Positions 6,938-15,600 are shown, counted from the stretch's first letter. The stretch: 16,090 nt of DNA from JAUIAI01 sp963976885 (GCA_963976885.1 CAXBNM010000072.1:1-16090), one strand, 5' to 3'. Numbers and translations are program-made. Notes: a model not told the origin generated them from the letters alone.

Positions 6938-8419
6938 ATGTATCCCGAACTGATTTTTAGCGGCCAGGCCTACAGCGCCGACCAGATTGAACTTGATTGT
7001 CGCCGGCTGGCTACAGCACTGATTCAGCACGGCGTGGACGAAGGCGGGGTTGTCGCCATCATGTTGCGTAACGGACTGCCGTTTGTGCAGACGGCGCTGG
7101 CCAGCCGCGATCTGGGCGCTCACTTCTGCCCGATCAACTGGCATTTCAAGCGCGACGAAGCCGCCCACATCCTCGGCGATTGCGGGGCCAGGGTGCTGAT
7201 CATCGAATCCGATCTGTTCGAACTGATCGGCGCCGGCATTCCGGCTGATATCAAGGTACTGATTGCCGACGACCATTGGCCCGAATGGCTGGCCACTCAT
7301 GCACCATGGCCGGGCGATGCAAGTCCGCGCCAGCCGCGCGGCTTCATTCCGTATACCTCAGGAACCACCGGCAAGCCCAAGGGCGTCAAGCGGGTGCCGC
7401 CAGCACCGGAGGCCGCGGCCGAACTGGCGGCTCGCGCCAAAGACGTCTACGCCGCCGTCATCAACCTGGGCGAAGGCGTGCGCACGCTGGTCTCGGCGCC
7501 GCTCTATCACAGCGCCCCGGCAACCTATATGTTGCAGGCCGCAATCGCCCGCGCAACCTTGTATCTGGAACCCCGCTTCGACGCCGCGCGTACCGTGAAA
7601 CTGATCGCCACCGAAAAGATCAGCCATGCCTACATGGTGCCGACGATGTTCCACCGAATTCTCGACCTGCCGGCCGATCAGCGCGATCCTGCCTCGCTGG
7701 CATCGCTGAGCTTTGTCACCTGCACCGGCTCGCCTTGCCCGCCGCCGCTCAAGGCCCGGTTTCACAAGGAAATAGGCCCGGTGATCTACGAGTGCTATGC
7801 CTCGAGCGAAACCGGTTACATCACCCGTATTTCGCCGGAAGAGTCCGCGCGCAAACCTGGCTCGGTCGGCAAGGCCGTGGGTACCGCCAGCATCATGATT
7901 CTCGGCCCCGACAACCAACCCCTCAAGGCCAACGAACCGGGCCGTATTTTTGCCCGGCAACCGGGTACGCCGGACTTCGATTACATCAACCGGCATGAAG
8001 ACCGCGCCAACATCGAAAGCCACGGTCTGGTCAGCGTCGGCGATATCGGCTATCTCGACGAAGACGGCTATTTGTATTTGTCCGACCGGCAATCCGATAT
8101 GGTGATCTCCGGAGGCGTCAACATTTACCCCGCTGAAATCGAAGCCACGCTGGCAATGATGCCCCAGGTCCATGATTGCGCGGTGTTTGGCATCCCTGAT
8201 CCCGAATTCGGTGAGTCACTGGCTTGCGCGGTGCAGATTCAACCCGGCGAAACCCTGACCATCGAAGAGGTACAGAACTGGATTCGTGAACGGATGGCCG
8301 CCTATAAGGTGCCACGCGAGGTGGTTTTTCATACCGAGTTGCCGCGCGAAGAAACCGGCAAGATTTTCAAGCGCCGGTTGCGCGCGCCCTACTGGGAAGC
8401 GGCGGGCCGCTCAATCTGA
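6938..8419 (+). CDS. AMP-forming acyl-CoA ligase (ANL superfamily, FadD/bile-acid-CoA-ligase-like)
   Basis: This 493-residue enzyme would activate a carboxylic acid to its CoA thioester through an acyl-adenylate, in the cytoplasm. The phosphate loop YTSGTTGKPKG is at residues 139-149. The adenine/Mg motif ASSETG is at 288-293 with Glu291. GDIGYLDEDG (368-377) carries the ribose-binding Asp369, and the hinge is at SDRQSDMV (382-389). The catalytic lysine is Lys475 in EETGKIFKRRL. Length is at the short end for acyl-CoA synthetases but complete. The region before the start has only a weak ribosome site (GTGAG). Placement divergent from the dehydrogenase pair suggests that it makes their substrate. 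Similar ligases work on steroid or bile-acid side chains and on dicarboxylic or aromatic acids; the actual acid is not predictable here. Confidence 0.88.
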   Translation: MYPELIFSGQAYSADQIELDCRRLATALIQHGVDEGGVVAIMLRNGLPFVQTALASRDLGAHFCPINWHFKRDEAAHILGDCGARVLIIESDLFELIGAGIPADIKVLIADDHWPEWLATHAPWPGDASPRQPRGFIPYTSGTTGKPKGVKRVPPAPEAAAELAARAKDVYAAVINLGEGVRTLVSAPLYHSAPATYMLQAAIARATLYLEPRFDAARTVKLIATEKISHAYMVPTMFHRILDLPADQRDPASLASLSFVTCTGSPCPPPLKARFHKEIGPVIYECYASSETGYITRISPEESARKPGSVGKAVGTASIMILGPDNQPLKANEPGRIFARQPGTPDFDYINRHEDRANIESHGLVSVGDIGYLDEDGYLYLSDRQSDMVISGGVNIYPAEIEATLAMMPQVHDCAVFGIPDPEFGESLACAVQIQPGETLTIEEVQNWIRERMAAYKVPREVVFHTELPREETGKIFKRRLRAPYWEAAGRSI

Positions 8420-8431
8420 GGCCAGCATCGA

Positions 8432-8461
8432 ATACAGGCGGCGGCTTGCCGACGCCTGTAT
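8432..8461. terminator. Hairpin between convergent ligase and TAXI genes
   Basis: ATACAGGCG and CGCCTGTAT are perfect nine-base inverted arms. Inside them CGG and CCG can add three pairs around CTTG after one mismatch. The element fills most of the 51-base gap between two convergent genes, beginning 12 bases after the ligase stop and ending 10 bases before the TAXI stop. That is the usual place for a bidirectional terminator. No T-run follows on either strand, so termination may be weak or need other factors; mRNA 3'-end protection is an alternative. Confidence 0.6.
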
Positions 8462-8470
8462 CGGCCGCGC

Positions 8471-9484
8471 CTACTCGGTCAGCAAGCCGATTTCGCGCAG
8501 ATAACGTGCAGCCCCCGGATGCCACGGCGCGGTATTGCCGTCGATCATTTGTTGCGGCGTCAGACTGGCAAAAGCCGGATGCAATTCTCGCAACGCAGCC
8601 GCGTTACTGAAGACGGCCCGGGTCATTTCGTAGGCAATCGAATCATCCAGCGCGGCGGTGGCCAGCACCGAAGCTCGCACGCCCAGAGACATGATCTTCT
8701 CCTCCTGGCCGACGTAAGTGCCAGGGGCAATCATGGCCCGCGAAAAGAACTTGTGCTTGCGCAGCAAGTCATCAACAGGCGCTCCGGTGATCGAGACAAA
8801 GTGCACCGCACATGACTCGGACGCTTCCTGAATCGTCGCGTTGGGATGGCCCACCACGAAAACAAACGCATCGATGCGATTTTCGCAAAGCGCCAGCGCC
8901 GCTTCGGCGGTCGACAAGTTGTACTGGCGCGCCAGATCGGATCCAGACATCCCGAACGCGCGCATCAGCATTGATGTGGTGGCAAAGGTTCCTGAGCCGG
9001 CCTCACCGACATTGACCCGCTTGCCGACCAGATCGGTAAATCCCATCACGGCAGCATCGAGCCGCGAGACGATTGTCACCGGTTCGGCATGCAGCGAAAA
9101 CAACGCACGCAGCGCCGCGCCATCGGTTGTATCTTCAAACCGCCCGATGCCCATCAGCGCATCGTGCTGCACATCGGTTTGCACGATGCCAAGGTCGACA
9201 CGGCCACCGAGCAGATCGCGAGTGTTATCCACTGAACCATCGCTGACTTCGACCGCACAACGCAGCCCATGTCGCAATCGTTCCTGATTGAGCAAACGAC
9301 AGAGCACACCGGCAGCCGGAAAATACACGCCCCCTACCGAACCGGAGCCAATGGTTACCAGCCGCGCTCGCGATGATTCAGCACTGACCGAGCCGACCAG
9401 CAGCCCCGTGCAGGCAAGCACGACCCACACGCATGAATACCAGCGTCGGCGCACCGCACGAGCTAACTCTCCAGGTTCAAGCAT
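8471..9484 (-). CDS. TAXI-family (TRAP-associated) periplasmic solute-binding protein, coupled to a two-component system
   Basis: This 337-residue protein belongs to the TAXI family of solute receptors. Family marks are IGSGSVGGVYFPAAGVL (45-61), DGSVDNTRDLLGGRVDLGI (82-100), GKRVNVGEAGSGT (154-166), HPAFASLT and the C-terminal APWHPGAARYLREIGLL. A basic start (RAVRRRW) and a hydrophobic stretch (about 17-33) ending SVSAES form a Sec signal or possibly a retained anchor. The ATG at 9484 was preferred to upstream starts because it gives this signal peptide and overlaps the response-regulator stop as ATGCTTGA, implying translational coupling. TAXI proteins normally feed a TRAP permease, but none is encoded in the window. 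It may therefore present its ligand to the upstream sensor kinase instead of, or as well as, a distant transporter. TAXI ligands are mostly small organic acids; this one is unknown. Confidence 0.92.
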   Translation of the reverse strand: MLEPGELARAVRRRWYSCVWVVLACTGLLVGSVSAESSRARLVTIGSGSVGGVYFPAAGVLCRLLNQERLRHGLRCAVEVSDGSVDNTRDLLGGRVDLGIVQTDVQHDALMGIGRFEDTTDGAALRALFSLHAEPVTIVSRLDAAVMGFTDLVGKRVNVGEAGSGTFATTSMLMRAFGMSGSDLARQYNLSTAEAALALCENRIDAFVFVVGHPNATIQEASESCAVHFVSITGAPVDDLLRKHKFFSRAMIAPGTYVGQEEKIMSLGVRASVLATAALDDSIAYEMTRAVFSNAAALRELHPAFASLTPQQMIDGNTAPWHPGAARYLREIGLLTE

Positions 9485-10130
9485 CGAGCAACCACCCCTC
9501 TCGCACCGCGTGCTGAACGATATCGACTCGTGAGCGCATCCCCAACTTGCCCATGCCGCGCGAACGTTGGTACTCGACCGTCTTGACGCTGATACCCAGT
9601 TGCACGGCAATTTCCGAATTACTGTGCCCGAGCGCGATGAGCCGCAATACCTGTTCCTCGCGCGGGCTCAGTGGCTTCAGGCCGACCTGAGCCTGAGCGG
9701 GCGCATTGCGAATGATCGAGCCGACCATCTTGCTGGCCAGCCCCGGATCAATATAGGGCTCGCCCCCGGCGACGGTGCGAATAGCGGTAAGCAGTTCATC
9801 GGCAGCGGCCTTCTTGACGACATAACCGCGCGCACCAGCGCGCATCGCATGATGCAAATAGCCTTGGTCGAGATGCCGGGTCAGTGCAATGACTGCCACA
9901 TTGGGCGCCAGTTCACGCAATTTTTCAGTGGCACGAGCGCCGTCCATCGCCGGCATCGACAAATCCATGACGACGATATCGGGCTCCAGCGCGCCCGCTT
10001 TGCGCAAGGCCTCAACACCCTCGGACGCTTCGCCAACGACAAGGATATCCGGCTGCTTGTCGAGCAGCATCTTGACGCCTTCACGCATCAGCGCGTGATC
10101 GTCAACGAGAAGCACTCTAATGGGATTCAT
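9477..10130 (-). CDS. NarL/FixJ-family response regulator
   Basis: This 217-residue DNA-binding regulator has a receiver domain (about residues 3-120) and a LuxR-type helix-turn-helix (about 150-215). The acidic pocket is Asp10/Asp11, the phosphoacceptor Asp56 in VVMDLSMPAMDG, with Thr84 and Lys106 completing the switch residues. The DNA-binding domain starts LSPREEQVLRLIALGHSNSE and continues through VKTVEYQRSRGMGKLGM. It would be phosphorylated by the kinase encoded directly before it: the kinase stop and this start overlap as ATGA. The downstream TAXI gene overlaps its end, so all three proteins probably come from one mRNA. Its targets are unknown; the inverted repeat upstream of the kinase is a candidate site. 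Confidence 0.95.
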   Translation of the reverse strand: MNPIRVLLVDDHALMREGVKMLLDKQPDILVVGEASEGVEALRKAGALEPDIVVMDLSMPAMDGARATEKLRELAPNVAVIALTRHLDQGYLHHAMRAGARGYVVKKAAADELLTAIRTVAGGEPYIDPGLASKMVGSIIRNAPAQAQVGLKPLSPREEQVLRLIALGHSNSEIAVQLGISVKTVEYQRSRGMGKLGMRSRVDIVQHAVREGWLLDA

Positions 10131-12268
10131 ATTTGCACCAGATTGTCTGCCATGGTGTCCGTTGGTAGACGAACAAAAATTGAAAAACCCGCACCCGGAG
10201 TCGACTCGGTACGGAATTGCCCGCCAAGCGCTTCGACGCGCTCTCGCATGCCTGCAAGCCCATGGCTTTGCGTGCCGGTAGGTCGTAGTTGGCCGGTGCC
10301 GTTGTCTTCTACGACTACTTTGATTTCACCATTGCCGCATTCGACAATGACATCGACGGCGGTCGCGTTGGAATGACGTGCGACGTTAGTCAGAGATTCC
10401 TGAATGACACGGAAGATTGTCGTGCTCAACTCAAACGGCAGCGGCGTTGCCGGTAAGCCGGCGAGATGAGAGTTCACCTGAATGCCGTGCAAACCCGACC
10501 ATTCGGTAAATTGCGCTTTGAGCGCAGCCGCCAGACCAAGATCGTCAAGAACGACCGGACGCAGATCGAGGGTGAAGCGGTCCACCCGGTTATCGATATT
10601 GCTGGCGATCTGTTTGAGCTTGCCAAGCAGATCGCGTCGCGCATCTGAATCAGTCGTCATTTCCTGCAAATTCCTTAGCCCAAGAGAAATTGCCGTGACT
10701 TCCTGACCCAACTGATCGTGCAACTCGCGGGCAATACGACGTCGCTCTTTTTCCTCAGTCGTGATCAGTTTATTGAGTAATTGGCGACGGGCAATGATCA
10801 GCTTGTACCGTTCCGTGACATTGCGCACTAAACCGGAAGCAAACGTGATGTCGCCTGTCTCGCCAAGCAGAATCTGCGCCGACAACTCCACCCAACGCAC
10901 CCCATTTACGGTAGCCGCCAAACGACACTCCGTATGAAATGCCCGGCCATCATGAACGGCCCGTCGCAACGCCATGCGGGCGGCATATCGATCTTCGCTG
11001 TGTATCTGTTCGAAAAGATTCTCGATGGGTCCGGCGCCAAGCCCCAGTAAATCGGTAGCGCGCGCATCGGCATAGAAAACCTGTTTGTCGTTGTGCCAGG
11101 TCCAGCTGCCCATCTCGGCCGCATCAAGCGCCTGACGCAGTTGGGCTTCGCGTTCACGCAAGTGCGACGTCATGCGTTCGGCCAGTCGCTCGGCTTGTTT
11201 GCGCCCGCGCGCCAACGTACGCAGATAGATGTAGAGCAAGCCGGTCAACAGACCGCCGAGCAACAAGACCAGTCGGGGTGCCGACAGAATCGACACGCCA
11301 CCCATCGACGAACGCCCTTGCTCGAAGCTGATCATCCAGTTGCGCCCGGCATGCTGGCGTTCAATCACACGACTGAGCAGGATCTCTTGCGCCGGAGCCT
11401 GCAGATCGGCACCGTCCAACGTGCGCACCAGTGAATCGCCGCGCAGCACTTGTTGCTCCGGCGCGCCGGCAGTCTCGGCCCGCCCGACCAGACCGCGATC
11501 GGTGATGTTCATATCGATATGAGTGAAAAACTCTCCACCCAACTCGGCACGCAACAAGTCTTCAAATGAAAACGCCACAACCGCCATGCCGGCCAGGGCG
11601 CGGCGCCGTGCCGGCACAGTCGCCAGCGAGTGATCGCGGTGATAGGCAGGCAAATAGGCAAGCAGACCAGGCGACGCGATATTGTCGCGGGCAACTGGCA
11701 ACGGCGGCGTGTACGCCACGTAACCAAAGTCCATTGCACGCACGATGGCCCCGGCACGGGCGGGCGAATCGAGGACATCAATCGGGCCCGGAATCTGCTC
11801 GTTGGTCGCCCGCGGATACACGTGGGTAATTTCAAGGCAACCCGGCGTGAGCATGCTTGGCGCACCACCCGACTGCAACGGCAATTCGCGGCTTTCGCGA
11901 CGACAGACACTCATGGTGTCGGCCTTGATCATTGCAATGTATTGCAGCCCCGACACGAACAAGCGTTGGCTGTGTTCGGACATCGCGTAATCGAAAGCCT
12001 CGGCGCTGATATTGGGGTTGTTTTCAAGCAGCGAGCGCACCGCGGCGAGCAAACCGGTGATGTCGCTGAGGACACGATCTACCGCCAGGTTGGCATGGCT
12101 GATGCGTTGATCAAAGCTCTGTTGTCGAGCAGATTCCGCCAGTTTTTCAACATGGACCCACAACGCGACGGTCACAACCAGGCCGAACACCAGCCCCATC
12201 AACGGCCCGACAGAAGCGAGCATGAAACCCATCTGGCGGCATACAGATCGACGGACGGCAGTAATCAT
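10127..12268 (-). CDS. Membrane sensor histidine kinase with CHASE periplasmic domain and PAS domain (HisKA_3 type)
   Basis: This 713-residue kinase has two membrane segments (about residues 18-40 and 331-350) flanking a periplasmic region of about 290 residues. That region has CHASE-like features: FDYAMSEHSQRLFVSGLQYI and later AYLPAYHRDHS and FSFEDLLRAEL. A short coiled linker and a PAS fold (about 374-488, starting LRQALDAAEMGSWTWHNDKQ) follow. Next comes a HisKA_3 dimerisation domain with His517 in RELHDQLGQ and an ATPase domain: QESLTNVARHS (623-633), DNGTG (655-659), HGLAGMRERV (669-678). It pairs with the NarL regulator (ATGA overlap). The ATG at 12268 has only a weak ribosome site; Met13 or Met16 are alternatives. 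CHASE domains sense small extracellular ligands; the TAXI protein of the same operon may supply the ligand. Confidence 0.92.
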   Translation of the reverse strand: MITAVRRSVCRQMGFMLASVGPLMGLVFGLVVTVALWVHVEKLAESARQQSFDQRISHANLAVDRVLSDITGLLAAVRSLLENNPNISAEAFDYAMSEHSQRLFVSGLQYIAMIKADTMSVCRRESRELPLQSGGAPSMLTPGCLEITHVYPRATNEQIPGPIDVLDSPARAGAIVRAMDFGYVAYTPPLPVARDNIASPGLLAYLPAYHRDHSLATVPARRRALAGMAVVAFSFEDLLRAELGGEFFTHIDMNITDRGLVGRAETAGAPEQQVLRGDSLVRTLDGADLQAPAQEILLSRVIERQHAGRNWMISFEQGRSSMGGVSILSAPRLVLLLGGLLTGLLYIYLRTLARGRKQAERLAERMTSHLREREAQLRQALDAAEMGSWTWHNDKQVFYADARATDLLGLGAGPIENLFEQIHSEDRYAARMALRRAVHDGRAFHTECRLAATVNGVRWVELSAQILLGETGDITFASGLVRNVTERYKLIIARRQLLNKLITTEEKERRRIARELHDQLGQEVTAISLGLRNLQEMTTDSDARRDLLGKLKQIASNIDNRVDRFTLDLRPVVLDDLGLAAALKAQFTEWSGLHGIQVNSHLAGLPATPLPFELSTTIFRVIQESLTNVARHSNATAVDVIVECGNGEIKVVVEDNGTGQLRPTGTQSHGLAGMRERVEALGGQFRTESTPGAGFSIFVRLPTDTMADNLVQI

Positions 12269-12308
12269 TGGCTGATCACTGCCGCCAATAAAAGCGACTC
12301 ATTGGCTG
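12265..12308 (-). promoter_or_regulatory. Possible RNA switch at the kinase start: two copies of CAGCCAATGA compete for one complement
   Basis: Read on the minus strand, CAGCCAATGA occurs twice: at 12308-12299 in the leader and at 12274-12265, where its ATG is the predicted kinase start codon. Between them, TTATTGGC (12291-12284) can pair over eight bases (one G-U) with GCCAATGA of either copy. Pairing with the upstream copy leaves a seven-base loop and frees the start codon. Pairing with the downstream copy leaves an eleven-base loop and buries the start codon in the helix. The pairings exclude each other, as in translational switches. This is a reading of complementarity only; energies, the transcript start and the true start codon are not established. 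Confidence 0.4.
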
Positions 12309-12337
12309 CTTTGAACATGAATAGAGAGCATAAAAAT

Positions 12338-12366
12338 TACCCTGCTAGGGGGATCCCTAGGGGTTA
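12338..12366. promoter_or_regulatory. Inverted repeat upstream of the kinase operon; candidate operator
   Basis: CTAGGG (12345-12350) and CCCTAG (12355-12360) face each other across GGAT. The symmetry continues outward imperfectly as TACCC on the left and GGGTTA on the right. The element lies 70-98 bases before the predicted kinase start, in a spot suited to a dimeric activator such as the NarL-type regulator of this operon. An AT-rich stretch (12328-12339) next to it could be part of a promoter, but no good -35/-10 pair is visible. It could instead be a hairpin in a rightward transcript. Confidence 0.45.
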
Positions 12367-12505
12367 CTTGTGCGAACGCCCGATAGCGCCAAATGGCGTT
12401 CTCGTACACATTAACACTCAACTGGCTCGCAATGAACCGCTCTCACAGGGCGCCCGTTCGGGTCAGCCGACAAGGTGTGCTTCCCCGAGTCACCGTGTCT
12501 GTTCC

Positions 12506-12571
12506 GGGCAAGGCGGCGTGTATTTTCTGGAGTGATCCAGCTATACATCGTCGACTTGCCCTTCTTTTTTT
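12506..12571 (+). terminator. Long hairpin with GUGA tetraloop and T7 tract; possible 3' end of an unannotated small RNA
   Basis: On the plus strand GGGCAAG (12506-12512) pairs with CTTGCCC (12555-12561). After one mismatch, CGGC (12514-12517) can pair with GTCG (12550-12553), including one G-U. Then TGTAT (12519-12523) pairs with ATACA (12543-12547), and CTGGA (12527-12531) pairs with TCCAG (12536-12540) around GTGA, a GNRA loop. TTC and seven Ts follow at once. The hairpin plus T-tract has intrinsic-terminator form for rightward transcription only. The nearest rightward gene ends 4.1 kb away, so a short non-coding transcript starting somewhere in 12270-12500 is the simplest explanation. No promoter for it is recognised with confidence. 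Confidence 0.6.
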
Positions 12572-12620
12572 GTATCTTTTTAGTTTAACCAATTTTTTTC
12601 TATGCAACGCTTTGCGTTGA

Positions 12621-15600
12621 TCAGGCCAACCACCGCCGCGCATTTCTGAAAATACGCATCCACGGTGAATAGCCGTCCGCCCCCCGAGGCGCCCAACTCA
12701 TTTGCGCGTACCTGAATACCCGCTCCGGATGCGGCATCAGAATCGTTGCTCGTCCGTCAGTACTCGTGAAACCGGTCAACCCCTCAGGCGAACCGTTCGG
12801 ATTGCGCGGGTACTGCATGGCCGGTTCGCCAGCGGCATCAACAAAGCGCATTACCGGTTGTGCGGCAGCACGCTGTGCGTCGGTGTCGAATGCTACCCGA
12901 CCTTCGCCGTTAGACACCACTATCGGCACACGTGATCCGGCCATACCGGCAAACAATACCGAGGGTGACTCCATGACCTCAACTTGCACGAGCCGCCCTT
13001 CGAACTGTTCCGAGCGATTGCGCACGAAAGCAGGAAAGCCCTCGGCCCCCGGAATCAACGTGCGCAAGTGGGCGAGCATCTGACAGCCATTACAGACACC
13101 CAGGCTGAACGTATCGGGGCGTTGAAAGAACTGTGCGAATTGCTCGGCCATCTGGCCGTTGAACAAAACCGAACGAGCCCAGCCGGCACCAGCGCCAAGA
13201 ACATCGCCGTAGGAAAAGCCGCCACAAGCCACCAACCCCTGAAACTGATCGAGACGATGACGGCCGGCAAACAGATCGGCCATGGCCACATCGACCGCTT
13301 CAAAGCCGGCCTGATCGAACGCAGCCGCCATTTCGACGTGACTGTTGACGCCTTGCTCGCGCAGCACGGCCAGAGCCGGTCGTGCGCCGCTGTTGATGAA
13401 TGGCGCAACGATGTCTTCGGCCGGATCAAAGCTGGTGTGCACCTCAAGCTTGCTGTCCAGCGGTGCAGCAATGGCGTCAAACGCTTCCTGGGCACAGGCC
13501 GGGTCGTCGCGCAAGGAGGCCATGTTCAGGCTGGTTTCGCTCCAGATCTGTTGCAGTTCGGTACGGGCCGCACGGTAGATGCACTTGCCATCCTGGTAGA
13601 GCGCAATGTCGTCTTGCGCGGAAGGCTTGCCAATGACATGGCTGCAGGTCGACAAGCCATGCGCCCGCAAACGCGCCAGCACCTCGTCACGGTGCTGCGC
13701 ACGGACCTGGATGACGGCGCCTAACTCTTCGTTGAACAAGGCCTTCACGGCCAGCTCATTGCGTTGCACGGCCATCTGCGCGGGTCGAATATTGAAACCA
13801 CCGACATCCGCTGCGTGCGGGTCGATCGTCAGCATATCCAGATTGATCGCAACACCACAGTGACCCGCAAAAGCCATCTCGGCCAGCGTCACATACAAGC
13901 CACCGTCCGAACGGTCGTGGTAGGCCAGAATCTGTTGCGCGGCCAGCAGTTCACCGATAACGGCAACGAAACTGCGCATCAATGCCGGTGTTTCGAGGTC
14001 GGGACACTCATTGCCCATCTGGCCGGTCACTTGACCAAAGATTGAACCACCGAGCCGCTGCTTGCCCGCGCCCAGGTCAATGAGAATGAGCGCGGTATCG
14101 AGCGCCGGATCCAGTTGCGGCGTTACCGACAAACGGACATCGGGCACCGGCGCAAAAGCGCTCGCCACCAGCGACACCGGCGAGACGACTTCAACAGGCT
14201 GGCCCTCGGCGTTGTCCCAACTCGTGCGCATCGACAACGAGTCCTTGCCAACCGGAATACTGATATCCAGCGCGATCGCCAACTCGCCGGCGGCCTGCAC
14301 CGCATCGAACAGATCCGCATCTTCGTCAGGGCTGCCGCAGGCGGCCATCCAGTTGGCCGACATCCGCACATGCGCCAGCGAGGCAATCCCGGCCGACGCA
14401 ATATTGGTGATGGCCTCGCCGATGGCCACGCGCGAGGCGGCGGCCGGATTGATGACGGCCAGCGCCGGGCGCTCGCCGACGGCAAGCGCCTCACCCGCAT
14501 AACCTTCAAAATCCATCAAACCAATGCCGCAATCGGCCACCGGCACCTGCCACGGACCGACCATTGGGTCGCGATGCGACATGCCGCCGACGGTCCGGTC
14601 GCCAATGGTGATCAGAAAGCTTTTCTCGGCAACACTCGGACTGCGCAGAACCTGCGCAGCGATCAGATCGAGGGGGACGTTACTGGCATCGATGGGCGGC
14701 AACTCGCGCTGGCGACGCACAGCGTTGCGCGTCATGCGCGGCGGTTTGCCCAGCAACACATCCATCGGCATGCTGACCGGCGTTTCATCGCGCTCGTCGC
14801 GGCGGTCGCGCACGATCAACATGCCGTCATCGGTAACCGTACCAATCACGGCAAACGGACAACGTTCGCGCTGACAGAAAAATTCAAACAAAGGCAGCGA
14901 TGCCGGCGCGATCGCCAACACATACCGCTCCTGCGATTCGTTGCACCAGACCTCGGCGGCTGACAGGCCGGACTCCTCAACCAGCACGCGGGCCAGGTCG
15001 AACTCCGCCGACATGCCAGCGTCATGAACGATTTCGGGGAAGGCGTTGGACAGCCCGCCCGCGCCGACATCATGGATCGACAGAATCGGATTGTCGGCAC
15101 CACTGGCGGTACAACGATCGAGCACTTCCTGAGCGCGGCGTTGCATTTCCGGGTTGTCGCGCTGCACGGAGTTGAAATCGAGCGCCTCTTCGTTGGTTCC
15201 ACTGCCCATGCTTGAAGCCGCACCACCGCCAACGCCAATACGCATGCCCGGACCGCCCAGCTGAATCAACAGCGTACCGGCGGGCAACGCCAGCTTTTTG
15301 GACAACTCAGCACGAATATTGCCCACACCGCCGGCAATCATGATCGGCTTCAGATAACCGCGGGTCTTGTCGCCGACGCGCTGCTCCCAGGCCCGGAAAT
15401 AGCCGACCAGATTCGGGCGACCAAATTCATTGTTGAACGCGGCCGCACCGATGGGGCCATCGAGCATGATCTGCAGCGGTGAGGCAATCCGGCTCGGGCG
15501 GCCGGGGTCGTCCTGCTCCCAGGGGTGGACGTAATCGGGAATGCGCAGATTCGACACGGTAAAGCCGGTCAGCCCGAATTTCGGTCGGGAGCCCCGTCCC

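Larger units (their letters stand above)
12269..12620. other. Structured 352-base intergenic region between purL and the kinase operon
   Basis: No convincing protein gene lies here. From left to right it holds the kinase leader repeats, the CTAGGG/CCCTAG inverted repeat, and GAACGCC/GGCGTTC arms (12374-12380 and 12395-12401). The last of these enclose an alternative AGCGCC/GGCGTT hairpin. Next come a CCCG-TT-CGGG element near 12450, the long hairpin with T-run at 12506-12571, further T-tracts up to 12599, and a six-pair repeat CAACGC-TTT-GCGTTG (12605-12619) touching the purL stop. The T-tracts at 12565-12599 contrast with the GC-rich surroundings. On the purL strand the last hairpin is followed by As, not Ts, so no clear purL terminator is seen. 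Confidence 0.6.

Noticed and set aside
9410..9414. Lipobox (VLAC) in the TAXI signal sequence
   Set aside because: The -3 to -1 residues do not fit the lipobox well, the hydrophobic core continues past the cysteine, and a normal cleavage site follows.
9485..9610. Longer start for the TAXI protein inside the response-regulator gene
   Set aside because: The extra 42 residues are only the regulator's helix-turn-helix DNA read in another frame; the ATG at 9484 gives a proper signal peptide.
12605..12619. CAACGC-TTT-GCGTTG as an intrinsic terminator for purL
   Set aside because: On the purL strand the six-pair stem with a three-base loop is followed by CATAG and a run of As, not Ts.
12393..12620. 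75-codon plus-strand open frame with a hydrophobic C-terminus in the intergenic region
   Set aside because: No ribosome-binding site; the hydrophobic end is only the translation of T-tracts, and the frame runs through a hairpin plus T7 that should stop transcription before it ends.
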